The notes below the pieces were generated by a model. The model saw only the letters and a list, made by a program, of their open reading frames with translations. It ran no database searches and was not told the DNA's origin. A DNA stretch of 64,000 nt from Heterobasidion occidentale (Eukaryota; Basidiomycota; Agaricomycetes; Russulales; Bondarzewiaceae): the NCBI GenBank assembly GCA_039111635.1, contig JBCAQO010000011.1:992001-1056000 (forward strand). Reading direction: 5' to 3'. Below are positions 33,246-45,210 of this stretch, one piece after another. The translations under genes were made by a program, and so were the position numbers. Each line of letters starts with the position of its first letter. The first letter of the stretch is position 1.

Positions 33246-34110
33246 ATGCAAGGCTTCGTCGTCATCGCGCTCTTTCTAACTGTGCTTGCTGGGGGAGGTA
33301 TGCATCCGCACACAACCTTTCTCTATTCAGCGCATGCTCACTGACAATCCATTGTTGCAGCTCAAGCCGCTCCCGAGGTTGCTCGTCGACAAGTTCACTC
33401 TTCGGTATGCAACTTCCCGTCTCACGAGACCTGACCTTGACTCTTGTCTCATAGCTCCTTCTGACCCCACCTATCGCCACGAGCGCGCTCACTACTGTGT
33501 CAGTCGCGTCTACCGAGTCCTTCCCCTCCGTTTCTAACGGGACGACATCCACCGCGCCCACCTCTCTATCACACACCGGTGCCTCCGCTACAACGCACAC
33601 CGGAACCCACACGAGAAGTCCAACCGCAACTCAAACTGCAACTCACTCGGGGACTGATAGCGGAAGTCACTCGGGAACTCACACTGGAACTCACGCTGGA
33701 ACCCACACGGAGACCGACACAGGGAGCATTTCTGGACCCTCCCTCCCTCTGAGCGTGAGCACAATCGCCAGCTCTGTGCTGTCCTCCATCACTGGCACAG
33801 GCTCCGCCTTGCCCAGCCAATCCACTGATTCCGCCACCATCACTTCCCCGACGATTTCTCTTCCGACGGTGTCCCTCCAACCCTTACGATCCCGACGAGC
33901 ACGCTTGTCAGTAGCACTGCAGCCACTATCACTAGCCCGGTAACCAGCTCCCCCTCCACGTCTTCGACAGTAGAAGCTACTTCGACTCCGGCCGCTGCAT
34001 CTACCTCCGCAACGAGCGCTAGAAACGGTGGCGTCACCAACATGGAGGCATCGAAGACGGCGATTGCGATGGCAGGCGTCGCCGGCGTTGCGGCAATGTT
34101 CTTCGTTTAA
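33246..34110 (+). CDS. Thr/Ser-rich GPI-type surface protein (one apparent frameshift)
   Basis: Exons 33246-33300, 33361-33404 and 33455 onward. The signal peptide MQGFVVIALFLTVLAGG is followed by a putative KEX-type site (ARRQ) and a long Thr/Ser-rich stalk with a Thr-His-Thr-Gly repeat. The frame used by the stalk runs to a TAG-type stop at 33943 with an untypical basic tail. A one-base shift near 33868-33885 instead gives more Thr/Ser stalk and a hydrophobic tail (IAMAGVAGVAAMFFV) ending at 34110, which fits a GPI anchor. I prefer the second reading and treat the shift as a probable sequence error or a recent lesion. It would be a cell-wall or mucin-like protein without a catalytic domain. 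Confidence 0.65.
33588..33725 (+). repeat. short tandem repeats coding for Thr-His-Thr/Ser-Gly
   Basis: Units of roughly 12 bases built on ACTCAC(A/T)C(C/G)GGA encode repeated T-H-T-G, T-H-S-G and related residues in the surface protein stalk. Confidence 0.75.
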
Positions 34111-34672
34111 GCTGACATTAAGAAAATGCGTCGATGTCCCCTGTTGTACTTTTTCTCTGGACGCGCGGGTGAGGGACGAATCGGACCTCTTTGATCGTGT
34201 CGCCTTCCCTATACTTGACATGATCGTATCTAGGGCGGCCATCGACACCGTACTATTATTCACTCAAGCCATATTTTTGATACCATCGAAGTACATATAT
34301 CTGTGCCATCTGTATGTCATAGTACCTTCGCTCGATACCCATTTGGTCTATATATTGTACACGGCAATTTGCATTGCAGTCGCGAGGCAGAGTGATCAGT
34401 GGCTTTTGAAGGGTCGAGCTCGAACCCTTTGGGAGCAAGACCCTGGGCTCTTCCATTGGATTTGCGACAACTGGTAGAAGCCAGTGACACGTCTTAGTGT
34501 CAAATGGATGCCACAAGAGTTGATACATTGCTGATTCGATGGAATTACGACGATGACACGACAGGCGGGAGCGTAAAGAGACGCGCTAAGGAGAAATAAG
34601 GAAAAAGGGTAGCGAATAGTCGGGAGAGACACACAGAACCTAGGCAGAAAGCGATATAAATGCAAAAAAAAA
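34111..34672. other. spacer between convergent genes
   Basis: Downstream regions of the surface protein and SUMO genes. A near-palindrome around AGGGTCGAGCTCGAACCCT lies at about 34416-34434. No gene is seen. Confidence 0.4.
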
Positions 34673-35353
34673 TCACATCGACCCCTGACCTCCGACCTCT
34701 AGAGATATCAGATAATGGTTGTGAGCAAACGCTGTTAGTCGTTGATCATGCGAAAACTCACGCTCCACCATCACATCGATCGTATCTGGTACCAACGATC
34801 AGATACGGCCGATCAAAGGCGGCAAAGGATCCACATACCGTTGTCCTCCATGTCCAACGATGCGGGTGTGTCATCATCGTTTATCCTGTTCCCGTCGTAC
34901 AAAAAGCTGCACGCCCGGTGGCAGATTCGTGTTCAAACAAGAAGCAGAGGTGCAGAGTTCAGCGAATATCCCGCCACATGAATTAACCACGCAAACGCAC
35001 CGAATGCTGCCCACGTCCTTGCCCACCTTGTTCGCATACGCGCCTTGTAGCTTGCTCAGCTTCGTGTTGCGCTTGATCTTGAAGAAAACTTCCTCCCCCT
35101 GGGACGTGACGACCTACACGAACAACGCCGCCCAGAGGAAGCCGCCGTCCCAGCCGCACGCGAGCGCAACGATCGCGCATCGCACAATAAGCGTTGCGGC
35201 GGGTCGATATCCCAGCATTTTCGCACAATCAGCCCCACAACGCCCGCCATGACAGCCTGAGCACAAGATGCGCACCTTCACGTTGATCGGCGCATTGCCG
35301 TCCTCAACTTTTGGCGTGACTTCTGATTGCGTGTGCTGCTCTTCCTCGGACAT
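34673..35353 (-). CDS. SMT3: SUMO (small ubiquitin-like modifier)
   Basis: Five exons (35276-35353, 35001-35113, 34839-34906, 34762-34785, 34673-34698) give 102 residues; the third intron end is set by the conserved TIDVMVEQVGG block. The N-terminal acidic tail is followed by INVKVVTSQGEEVFFKIK, the Ub-like fold with LYDGNRINDDDTPASL, and the C-terminal Gly-Gly, then four residues (QGSM) to be removed by the Ulp protease. SUMO is conjugated to Lys residues of nuclear and other proteins by the E1-Ubc9 cascade. Exon 4 is only 24 bases, and intron 1 (162 bases) is the longest of this gene. No lesion is seen. Confidence 0.95.
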
Positions 35354-35931
35354 GTTCGTTTACTCGTGTGTGCTGTCGCGAAGCGTGGATAGGATGCTGC
35401 GAGGCAAGATCGCGCGTTCTTATGGCGGTAGGGATAAATAAGACAGATGCTGCGGCTTCAGCACGAATGGGCGCGACGATGAAGATGTGTTTGTCTTCGC
35501 CGTTTCACCAGTTTCTTTATTATTCGTGCTTGCGCTTGTTTGGCTTGATGTCACTTGATTATGTAATTTAATTCTCGGGACGAGGTGATGACGTCGTCGT
35601 GTACAGCGGGGAAGGGGCTTGGGCGATCCGGTCGCAAAATAATGGTAATGTCGTGACTAGGACTATCGTGCTGTAGAGTATAGTCTACAAGAGTAAAAAG
35701 ACGCAGTCGAGCGAGGAAAATGCCATGAGAAATGTAGAAGGACACGAACCAATCACAGAGAACGAATTGAAGGAATAAAAAATAAATCAAAATCAGAATA
35801 CACATGAATACATATATGAGTGCCGAATCGGCTGTGCAAAGGCTGGTCGGATGAATGTCCTTGTCCTTGTCAAACGAGCGGAGAAAGAGATCCAAGCGCG
35901 GCTCTGGGACGCTGAATTCGGCGTGCAGAGC
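35354..35931. other. spacer between SUMO and the BAR-domain gene
   Basis: Contains the SUMO upstream region and the 3' flank of the next gene. Nothing further is supported. Confidence 0.4.
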
Positions 35932-38900
35932 TTACCACTTCTTCTTCGACACCTTCCGCAACGCAGCCTTCGCTCTCGAGTACTCCTCATCCTCGTCACT
36001 CGAGTCGACCCACAAATCGCCCACCTCCGGATGCGCCTTTCCGTTCGAGGTTCTTGTGCCATTCCATAGCTGTCCATCGTCATCGTCTTCCAGGGCTGGC
36101 GGCGTAGGAGAGAAAGTAGGTTGTAGAGACATCCGCACGGATTTTCTTCGGACAGGCGGAGCGGTCGCCTCGTTCGCATCGGCGGCTCCATTGGCAGTTC
36201 CATTGGCATTGCCGAAGGCGGTGAGTGTTGAGGAAGACACGTCTGACCCTGTTGACCGTGGGCCAGACTTCTCTGGTGGGGGAGGGGGAACCTCTGGCTC
36301 TGGCTCATCGTCGAAGACTTCGTGACCCGTCTCGTACGACGATATGGAAGAAGTGTCATCATCCTCTTTTTCTGGCGAAACTTGCTCGATGGCCTTAGAC
36401 GACGAGGGTTGTGGTTGGGGCGATGAGTGCTGAGGTATCCTATGGACGGGCGGCGGGCGCATCGGTGAAGGCGTCCGGCTCGGGGTCTTCAGCGCGCTCC
36501 GCAATGGCATCTTCGCAGGGATCGGCGTCGGCCTGGCCAATTCGAGCGACTTTGGAACTTCCACCTTCGCGTTCGCGCCTGCAGAGCCTGGGCCAGTCAA
36601 AGGTGGAGGCGCGACGACGCTCTCGAACGCAAGGCCCTTCCCGCCTTCTCCTCGAAGATTGTAGTCTTTCAGCGGAGGCGGCGCCTTGACGCCGACCAGC
36701 CCGCCGCCCCCAGGGCTCGCCCCAGGACTGCTTGCTGGACTGAGGTCCACTTCCCGCGTATGCGCTGCCCAACCGTCTCTGTTTGCTCGCGTCACGCCTT
36801 CTACGATCGACATCAACGACGGCTGACCTGGCTGACCGTTAGACAATGCTGCGCGAGCATAGGTGTGCGCGCTTGATTGGGGATGGGGATGGGAACCCGT
36901 CCAGGTCGACGCCTTGCTCGTCGGAGGCGCTGAGGCGCGTTTGCGTGCTGTCGACGCGCTGTGATTGAGAGCACCCGTGGATTGTGAAGCTGTGATGCCG
37001 CCTCCTGGGTGATGTTCGACTGGGGGCGCCGACGCAGGAGACACTCTACGAGAAACGTTTGTAACCAATGGAGGTGCAGAGCTCGCGCTCAAGCCACTTG
37101 TCCTCGACAACGAACTATTGCGCGAAAGCGTCGATGGGCCCGCCTGGGACATGGACTGCGTCCGACCGACCTTAGTCTTGTGCGTCGTCGGAGACGGCAG
37201 AGCAGGCACCTCCGGGGCTGGCGAGGTCTCTGCCCTTCCCTTCCCTTTTCGAGTCCTTGAACCCATTGCTAACCCACCCTCGCTCGCCCATCCATTCTCC
37301 GCCGCGCTGGTATCCGCATCAGGCGCTCGTCGTAAACTCCGTTTCCTCAGCCTCTGCCCACCAGGACTTCCGTTCGCCTGCGGGCGGCGGCGAACTGTCT
37401 CATCTTCCGACGCCCTCCGTGTGAACGGCATTCTACGCTGAGGCGCTTCGTCCTCGCTATCGCTCTCTCCCTTGCGCGCCTGCTTCAGGTTCTTCTCTGT
37501 CCGCGTCTTCCACCGCCCGTTATCTCCTTTCTGTCCGCTTCTGAATAACCCCGCGATGCTCCCAAAGATTCCGCTCGTCTTCCGTTCTCTCGGCATCGCG
37601 ACCTGAGGCTCAGACACACTTGACGTCATACCGTTCGATCCGCCCCTCTGCGGGATCGGCGGGCGTTCCGAGACACTACTCCCACTTCCCCGCCGCTGAT
37701 GCGAGCGTAATGTGAACCGGCGGGGAAGCGCCGTCCGGCCGGAGGCCTCGGGGGCCGCCTGCGCGAATCGGGCGTTCTCTACTACCTGAAGTGGGCCCGC
37801 TTCTCCGTTCTCCGAGGAGCTACTGCCGTCTGGGGGTTCGTCCTCCTCAGTGATGCGGCGCTCCATCCCGATACGTTGCGGGAGCACGAATTCTGAGATC
37901 GAGTGCGCGGGCTCGATGTGGAGCATGTATCTTTCGTTCTCTTCTGAGGCTCGGTGCGAGGTCGGGCTTGCTGCGCGCATGGATCTACACATGGACGAGG
38001 GTCAGACGAAGGACAGGAATGATGATGGTGATGGTGATGAACTCGCCCATGCTCTGCAAATCCGTTCTCGAGAGGGAGGGCGATTTGAGACGCGGACTGT
38101 GAAGGACCTAGTGAGGACATGTCCGAGCCTAGTGGATGGTGCATTGGGTCGGGTAATGGTTTGTGTATGTCGTTCGCTGAACAGAAACAGAACAAGTCAG
38201 TAAAAACCAAAGTTATCAGCAAGACGTCGATCAGTGCAGCTGGCAAATGATGACCAGCACAGAGCAGGTTTATTGTGGTACGAACATCAGATGTCACCGT
38301 CCACAAGCCCACTCATCTGGGCTATTTCCGGAGCAGCGAGAGACAGCAGGCCAGATTCGGGCGAGGCAAATATATATATACATAGGGCTGATGAGAGCTC
38401 ACCATGGCTATTGGACACGTCCATGCCTTCCAGTGCGCGCAGGCCTTCCTTTCCCATCTCTCCCCATGTCCAGCCGCACTCCACCATGGCCGTGCATCGC
38501 ACGTAGAGACCCTGTCTGACTGCGCTGACGCGCATGGCATCCAGCTCGCGCTCTTTAGTAGCAAGGTGTGTTTCGCATGCTTGTAGTTCGGCTTGCGCGG
38601 CGGATAGTTTGGACGAAGCGGGAGAGGTCGAGTTGGACGAGCTGAGAGAGGACTGGGACATGGAAGAGGGGGAGGGTCCGATGTTGGCTATGAAGGAGTC
38701 GCGGGTCGGTTTCTGGTGTTTCGAGGCCTTGATGAGACGTGTGACTCTGGTGACATGGCTATCAGTATTCAAGAAGGGTCCAGGACGCGTTGCAACGCAC
38801 AAAATTTCGCGGTCGCGCATGATGTTTCCGACGTCGTCCTCGAGGTCTTTCAACCTCGTGAGGTGTTCGCGCCATGCGTCCACAGACTGCGCGTACCTCC

Positions 38901-39108
38901 TCAACGCGTCATCCGCGCCCGCTAGCGACCCCGCGACGGCCACTACAGCGCGCGAGACAGTGGGAGGTGATGCCGAGGCATACGCGGCAAAGGAGGATAG
39001 GGATGCGTGAGAAGCCGAGTCGAGTAAGGAGAGGAGCTGTTTCGTGTAGTCTCGTTCGTGTGTGAGTAGGTTGGACAGCAAGCGAGAGTCGGTCGGTCGG
39101 TGGACCAT
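35932..39108 (-). CDS. BAR-like (IVY1-type) protein with a long disordered region
   Basis: Exons 38801-39108, 38403-38746, 38298-38321 (24-base micro-exon, optional), 38015-38176 and 35932-37970 give 958 residues. Residues about 1-220 are helical and coiled (LLSNLLTHERDYTKQLLSLL; REILVTRLIKASKHQ; LQACETHLATKERELDAMR) and resemble the BAR/IMD fold of fungal phospholipid-binding proteins such as Ivy1. The rest is low-complexity Ser/Pro-rich sequence with Arg-x-x-Ser sites and an acidic end (VDSSDEDEEYSR) before a basic tail. A run of seven His lies near residue 275. The role is probably membrane binding and curvature. The micro-exon and the 44-base fourth intron were chosen for frame and branch-site fit, so this part is less certain. 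Confidence 0.7.
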
Positions 39109-39420
39109 TGCACGCCCCGTCGCCGTCGTCGTCGTCGTCGTCGGTGTGAAGACGAAGTTGAGGAGGCTGTGTGCGCCGTGCGCTCCACCTGGATCTCAAA
39201 CAGAAGTACATAAGCCTGGTTGAGTCTTTGCGGAGATCGGCATTAGCGCTCCGCATCGAACCCGGCACTTCCCCGTCGCGGCCTCGATCATTTCCCCGCG
39301 TCTCCTCCAGATCAGTCCCTGTTCTTCTTTGCTCCAGCATGGCGGTTTGCAGACTCGAAAACGTGATGGATTTCGTAAAGTAGTATGTTAGACAGGAATA
39401 AGATATGTGCGCTATAGGCT

Positions 39421-40440
39421 TCACAAAGCACCGAAGAAAACAGCCACACCAGCAAACAGACCTGTACACACAACACCTGCCTTAGAGACTTCGATAGACA
39501 TTGCGCCGTTGCCAAAAATCCCACTAGGGACACTGCTGCTGCTTACACCTTGTGGGCCCAAAGACGCGTCATTGGTGTTAGAAGAATCAGCGATGGAGCT
39601 CGTAGCTGCAGCCGCCGTGATTGTTCTCGAAGAAGATGCGACAGTGCTCAAGCCGACCTCTGTGGCGGTTATGATCGAACGAGTATTGGTGGCGGTAACA
39701 ACCGAAGCGGACGGGCTAGCGCTGTACGAAAGCTACGCCGTGTGCCGAAAAAGGAACATCAACGGATGGGAAAAAATATGCATTCTGATATGGCTACGTA
39801 CAGATAGCGAAGGGACTGCGATCCCGCTTCCAGAACACAAGTCATCGTAGTCTGATTTTAAAAAAATGAGTTGAACTCGTGAGACGATCACGACAAACGT
39901 GCACATACTGTTGAGAATTTCCTGCCCCAGCTGTATCTGAGACGTTGTAGGGGAGAGAGAGACCAGGCAGTTGACACAGCCCTCGAGTTCATCGCCGTTC
40001 GTGGTGGTGCAGGTACATGCAGCCGTCGTGCAATCCTATGGAATATGACAATCAGAACGTGAATATCGCACGTCAATTTGGAGCGAGCTGGCTCGAGACG
40101 TACATTCAAGGTGGTATAAATCGAAGTGCAAGCTGATTTGCACTATATAACAGAAGTGAAGGTGAGCGACTATAAGACAATGTGCCAATGAAATCTGAAG
40201 ACTGACCGCAGCAGGAAGAGTGCTGGGATCGAGTGACTGTCGCGCGTAAATGGATTGGGGCTCATGGGCAAGGGCCAGGAGGCCGTTGATGGTCGAAGCA
40301 GCGAATGAGCCGGATACCGCAGCCGAAGCTGAACACGCAAAGAGAAAATGCTGCTCAATGACAATGCGGTAATCAAGTATCAACTCTGACTCACCTGATA
40401 CGACAGAAAGGGCGAGGGTGGCAAGTACAATCGAATACAT
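39421..40440 (-). CDS. Cys-rich GPI-type surface protein, paralogue B
   Basis: Six exons (40395-40440, 40207-40328, 40104-40142, 39909-40035, 39802-39851, 39421-39732) join to 231 residues. Signal peptide MYSIVLATLALSVVS; CKSACTSIYTTLN; a Cys cluster through TTAACTCTTTNGDELEGCVNC; NYDDLCSGSG; a Ser/Thr/Ala-rich stalk; and a hydrophobic tail (AGVVCTGLFAGVAVFFGAL) as for GPI anchoring. The exon plan and Cys spacing match paralogue A at 31005-31885, 7.5 kb away on the other strand. A TATA element (AATTTATA on the + strand) lies at 40552-40559. Probably cell-wall attached. The function is unknown. Confidence 0.75.
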
Positions 40441-42367
40441 CTCGGAGAACGAGTGATCCAAATGGCAGCAGAAGCGTAGACGGGAAGGGGTATTTGGGGT
40501 ATCTGCACGAGCGGGAACACCGTCGGTGTCACCGCGCAATCTCCCCTCCCCAATTTATACCAGCGGATCGACGAGCGTTCGACGGAGTCCCTCGGAATCC
40601 ACGAGTCACACGCGTGCAGAGATGCCAAGAAGATCACTGTCAAGACTTCATCGTTAAATTAAGGGTGGCGGGCACGATTTGTGGCTATGTTTATTTGCTT
40701 TCGTTGCTCATGACCATCGCAAGATAATCTGGCTCAAGGAACGATGGCAGTGCATCTCGGTGTATTCTGCTGTCTATCGAAAATTCGCAACGGGTACATG
40801 GATGAGGACATTGAGACAGAAAATACCGGAAGGCACACACCTCGACATTACAGACGTAAGACGGCATAACTGGCGCTCCTTCACGAACGCCCGTGTGTAG
40901 CTTTCGGGATCGGAAGAAGCAGCAAATTGCACTGCAGCGCCAAAACCAGTGGGGCACGAGACTGAACGATCAGGAACAAATGGATGACAATCGTTAGTCG
41001 CCCAACTAATTAGTGCCATCTGCATGCGATGAGATTGAAGATTAGCACGCGAAGAGATATGCGATTGAGACCAGACTCCAGAGACGCACCAGGAGGTTCT
41101 CAGAAAACAGCTGTAGTCCTCTGGAGTACCTGGTCTCAGAGGGCGACAACACCTGAAAAAGTAGCAGGGCCTAGCTGATAGCCCGCATCACACTCAGGTC
41201 GGGCTGTCTGTGCCAGAGTCTCTGACGAAGACGTGAAGACTACGTGAAGGCGCTGGCGACACTTGGTAATTATCACGTAATATTGAGCCAAGAGATCGGC
41301 GCGCTCTTCAATTTGAAATTCAAATGGACAGGAACCTCATTTCGACAAGGTCCAGCGCGAGTTGATAACACTCCTCCTGTCTCCAAAATTCACGTATTCG
41401 TTGTGGACGCCCTCCTGATCCGACTCTTCTGCCACTCATGAGACAAGCTCAATGCGCCTCAGGCACAATTCTAGTCTTTCAGTAAGCTTTTGTGCGGTTT
41501 TTCCTTTACTCTGGTGGTGTCCCCCCGAATTGAGGCCGGATCGCTTGGACCAACCTGAATGGATTTCTGTGAGTTCAACTATGAATTGATGCTCAGACTT
41601 GGTAGGGGCTGCCATGCTTGGATATACTGCTACCAAAAGTATTATTTCAGCATCAATACTTCCCTGATAGGTGCGTGAAACCTCACATCGACAGTGTTCA
41701 TCGTGTGTCCCATCCTCCGATGAATCTCGATGGCGGAGTAGATACCACTGATTCACCATGCTTGTCGCACACGCAGCAACCTAATACGAGATCATTAGAG
41801 GCGTTGTACATCAGGATGACGAGCCAGCTCTAATAAAAGAGCGGACGCGAGAGCCCTCTCACGCTACCGGCTCCTTCAAAATTTAAGTTCAATGTTCGAT
41901 GGTCGAGGCATACGCAATGTCTAGCCATGAAGTTGTCATGGTGAGCACGGCTCCTTTCTCGGCCCTTCTGGCTCAAAACGTCACCGCGTACGAGCCTATG
42001 TTGTATATCTCAAGACCTCTTGTACTCCCGTCGTTCAACGTTCAATCGCAGGACTTCTTCTGAGGCAGATGTTTCGGATTCTGCGTGAAGTGCCTTATGA
42101 CTCACATGATAGGAGGGATGTTGTCCATTGCGGATTGAGTCTGATATCAAGCGCTTGAGGATTATATGTAGTGGCTCTGTGATGCTCCGGGAAATTGGCG
42201 TCGTTTCGATACCACTCTCTGCTTAATTTTATGGGATGTCCATACCCAGCCGCAGACTCATGACAGCCGTGAGATACGAGCAAGTGTGAATTAGTGATCC
42301 TCATGTAATGTACGGGATGGGAAACCCCGGGATGTTCTTCATGGACGAAGTGTACTTCCCGCTGCAG
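40441..42367. other. gene-poor spacer before MTO1
   Basis: Holds the promoter of surface protein B (TATA at 40552-40559) and an imperfect inverted repeat at 41067-41138. No gene is supported in the remaining 1.9 kb. Confidence 0.4.
41067..41138. repeat. imperfect inverted repeat
   Basis: The left arm GAGACCAGACTCCAGAGA (41067-41084) pairs with the reverse complement of TCTGGAGTACCTGGTCTC (about 41120-41137), with a 2-base bulge and a loop of about 35 bases. Confidence 0.7.
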
Positions 42368-45210
42368 CTAAAGTACGGCAGGCTGGAGCACCGCGTGCGT
42401 CCTTCCGAAGGTACGCTTAGCATGTCTGAGCAGAGCAATGACGCCCTTGGGCGTCATACCCTCCATTCGCTTGACAGCCCCCTTGAGCACATAGAATAGC
42501 CAGAACGAGTCGGCAGCCAATAGTCAGCATGAAAGTTCATCTTCCAAAACTTGTGACGTACAAGGCTTCGGGGTCTAACACGGGCCAGCCGCTCCTTCTC
42601 TTCGGAGCTCAAGCCAACAACTTCGGAGTAGTTGATTCCATGTTGTAATTCAAGGCTTTCGTCCTCCATAAATGCGCGTAGATCCGCTTCTTGCCGCCGA
42701 AGGTGTGAGGAGTAGCGACCTATGAAAACCAGATGAATAATGAATGATGAGAGATGATCCAATGAGAGCTACCATCGATATCTATACGAGAGAGAATATA
42801 TGGGTCCACGGATGCGAGTTCCGGAATGGTTTTGAAAAAGGAAGATGTTCGCAGATGGGGGTACCGAAGCATGTCGAAAGCGCTGTATGGCCGCAGATCA
42901 TTTAAGCAACGAAAACGGTTAATTGAGCAAGCGCGCGTCAAGCAATGTACCTTCGCATGACCCCGTCTCGACGCACGTCGAATCCATGTTTCTCCCACCC
43001 TTGGGGGCTCAAGGCGAGCCCTTTCATGAGCTGCATGATTCGCCCCATCTCGTCCCGTGTTCTATTGAAGATCGCCCATCGCTCATCTGACACCACACCA
43101 GCTACCCTGCCTGTGCACGGAATGACAGATGAGCAGCGAGATAGTCGCATGGCGGAACATCATACCTTTCTCAGTTAGGCGCGCGTCTGCGTTGTCGCTT
43201 CGTAGCGTCATACGGTATTCAGATCGCGAAGTAAACATGCGGTCTACGGCATGTCAGCAAATTTCGGGACAGTTCCGGGAGCAAGAAAAACTCACAGGGT
43301 TCTTCCGCACCCCGTGTAATCAGATCATCAATCATCACGCCTACATATCCATCGGCACGGGTGACAACCAGGGGGGGACGTTGCTGCGCCTCCAATCCAG
43401 CGTTTATGCCCGCTATAACTCCCTGGGCTGCTGCTTCTTCGTACCCTGTGGTGCCGTTGATTTGACCGGCGAGGAAAAGACCCTGTGGAACAATTAGATG
43501 GAATATAGAAGAGGCCCCAGAGCTCGGCTTACCTTGATCCGTTTTGTCTCAAGAGTAGCTAGTTGTAGCGAAGACAATGAGGGCCAATTTGGCATCAACA
43601 AAACATAGCTGATATCGCACCAGTTAACTCTCTTGGGTCTACGAAATCATACTCAACGCCATAAGCGGGCTTCACCATCTTGACATTCTCTAGTCCTGGT
43701 ATCGTGCGCAACATAGGCTCTTGCAGCTCCTCTGACATACTGTTTGAAATGCCGTTGGGATAAACAAGGTCTGTAACGATATTTAACGTTCGTAACATAT
43801 GATTCATGCTGACGGCTAACGTACCAGAGTCATATCCTTCAGGCTCAAGCCAGATCGTGTGATTCTCCTTCTGTGCAAATCGGGTGACCTTTGCCTCAAG
43901 GGAAGGGCAGTATCTTGGGCCTAAGAACAGAGTGTGATTGAGTTCCATGAAAGCGTGTCAGGTGAAAGCTACTAACCCTTCTTGGTCTCCTGAATGTGAA
44001 CGCTACCATGCATGCTGTCCGGATGAGTTTGTGCGTGGCCGGCGTGGTGAAGGTTTTGAAACATGCCACTTGGTTATCCTATTAGGCATCGTCACCCTCA
44101 AGAGAAATAATTTCCTCATTCAGTTTACCTTGTTGTCGACGGTTCGATTGATGAAGCTGAATGGATGAGGCTCTCGATCTCCATCCTGTCGCTCCATGCC
44201 ATCGTAATTGATCGTTCTGCCATCAAGTCGTGCCGGGGTACCAGTCTGGAGACGCCCGAGCTGGAATCCGGCCGCATTGAGGGAAGCAGACAGGCCATGC
44301 GTAGGTTGTTCGTTCATACGCCCAGCGGGGAAGCGTTTCATCCCTATGCATTCGGGAAAAGGATCACTAAGTTTGGCCAGGCTGAACGAAGGAAGGTGAT
44401 TGGAAGATACCGATGTGAATCTCTCCAGAGAGGAAGGTGCCCGTGCAGAGGATGACGCGGGAGCAGTCGATAACCTCGCCTGAGTCTGCTGGCAGATTTT
44501 AGTGGAAGAACACGAATATTTACCTTGAAAGGGAAATTACCTAGACGAACGCCAATGACCGTGCCCCATGTCTCCTGATTTGAGCCCGACTCGCCACTAA
44601 AATGGCTGTTATCAAAAACAAGATCGAAAACGCTTCCGGAACGTATGTCGAGGTTCGGGTAAGTAGATAGCGTGTGTTGCATGTGCCGTTTATAGAGTGT
44701 GCGGTCAATCTGAGCTCGTGGGCCCTGTGCAGTGGAGGACACGTCAGTCAGATAGCTGATCAGACGGGACAAGGCCACAACGACAACATACCCACACGGC
44801 AGCGCCCTTTGATCGATTCAATATATGGAACTGTATCCCAGCCTTGTCTAGAACCCAGAGCGAGATGCATTAGCCCTGGATCAATCGGATAGACAGTATG
44901 TCATTTACCCGCTATTCTGCCCATAACGCCATCAAGCGCATCGATTTCTCTGACGAGGGTCCCTTTGCCAACACCACCAATGGAGGGATTACAGGACAAT
45001 TCACCTATCGTGTCCAACCGCTGAGTGAGCAAGAGGGTCCGTGCACCGGTGCGTGCTGAGCCTGCGGCAGCTTCACAGCCGGCATGACCACCGCCAATAA
45101 CACAGACTACAGAAACGACATGGTAAGCAATTTGTTGAGGTGGAGGGACGGTCGGAAAAAAGGAGACGGAAAATCGACTGCTCGTACTCGATGAGGAAAT
45201 CAGCACCAAA
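42368..45210 (-). CDS. MTO1: mitochondrial tRNA uridine-34 modification enzyme (MnmG/GidA family)
   Basis: An FAD enzyme that, with the MnmE homologue, installs the aminomethyl-type modification on U34 of mitochondrial tRNAs. Many short introns. Blocks in order: [20 protein letters not shown] (FAD-binding GxGxxG-like site), [34 protein letters not shown] with [29 protein letters not shown], the [15 protein letters not shown] region, [42 protein letters not shown], and the C-terminal [11 protein letters not shown]. The last exon is 42368-42481. The N-terminal exon has no ATG in frame near 45209, so the start may lie in a short upstream exon between 45210 and about 45300. All the usual domains are present. 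Confidence 0.9.

Noticed and set aside
42441..42456. Inverted repeat GACGCCC-TT-GGGCGTC
   Set aside because: It lies within the conserved C-terminal coding block of MTO1 and is explained by the codons there.
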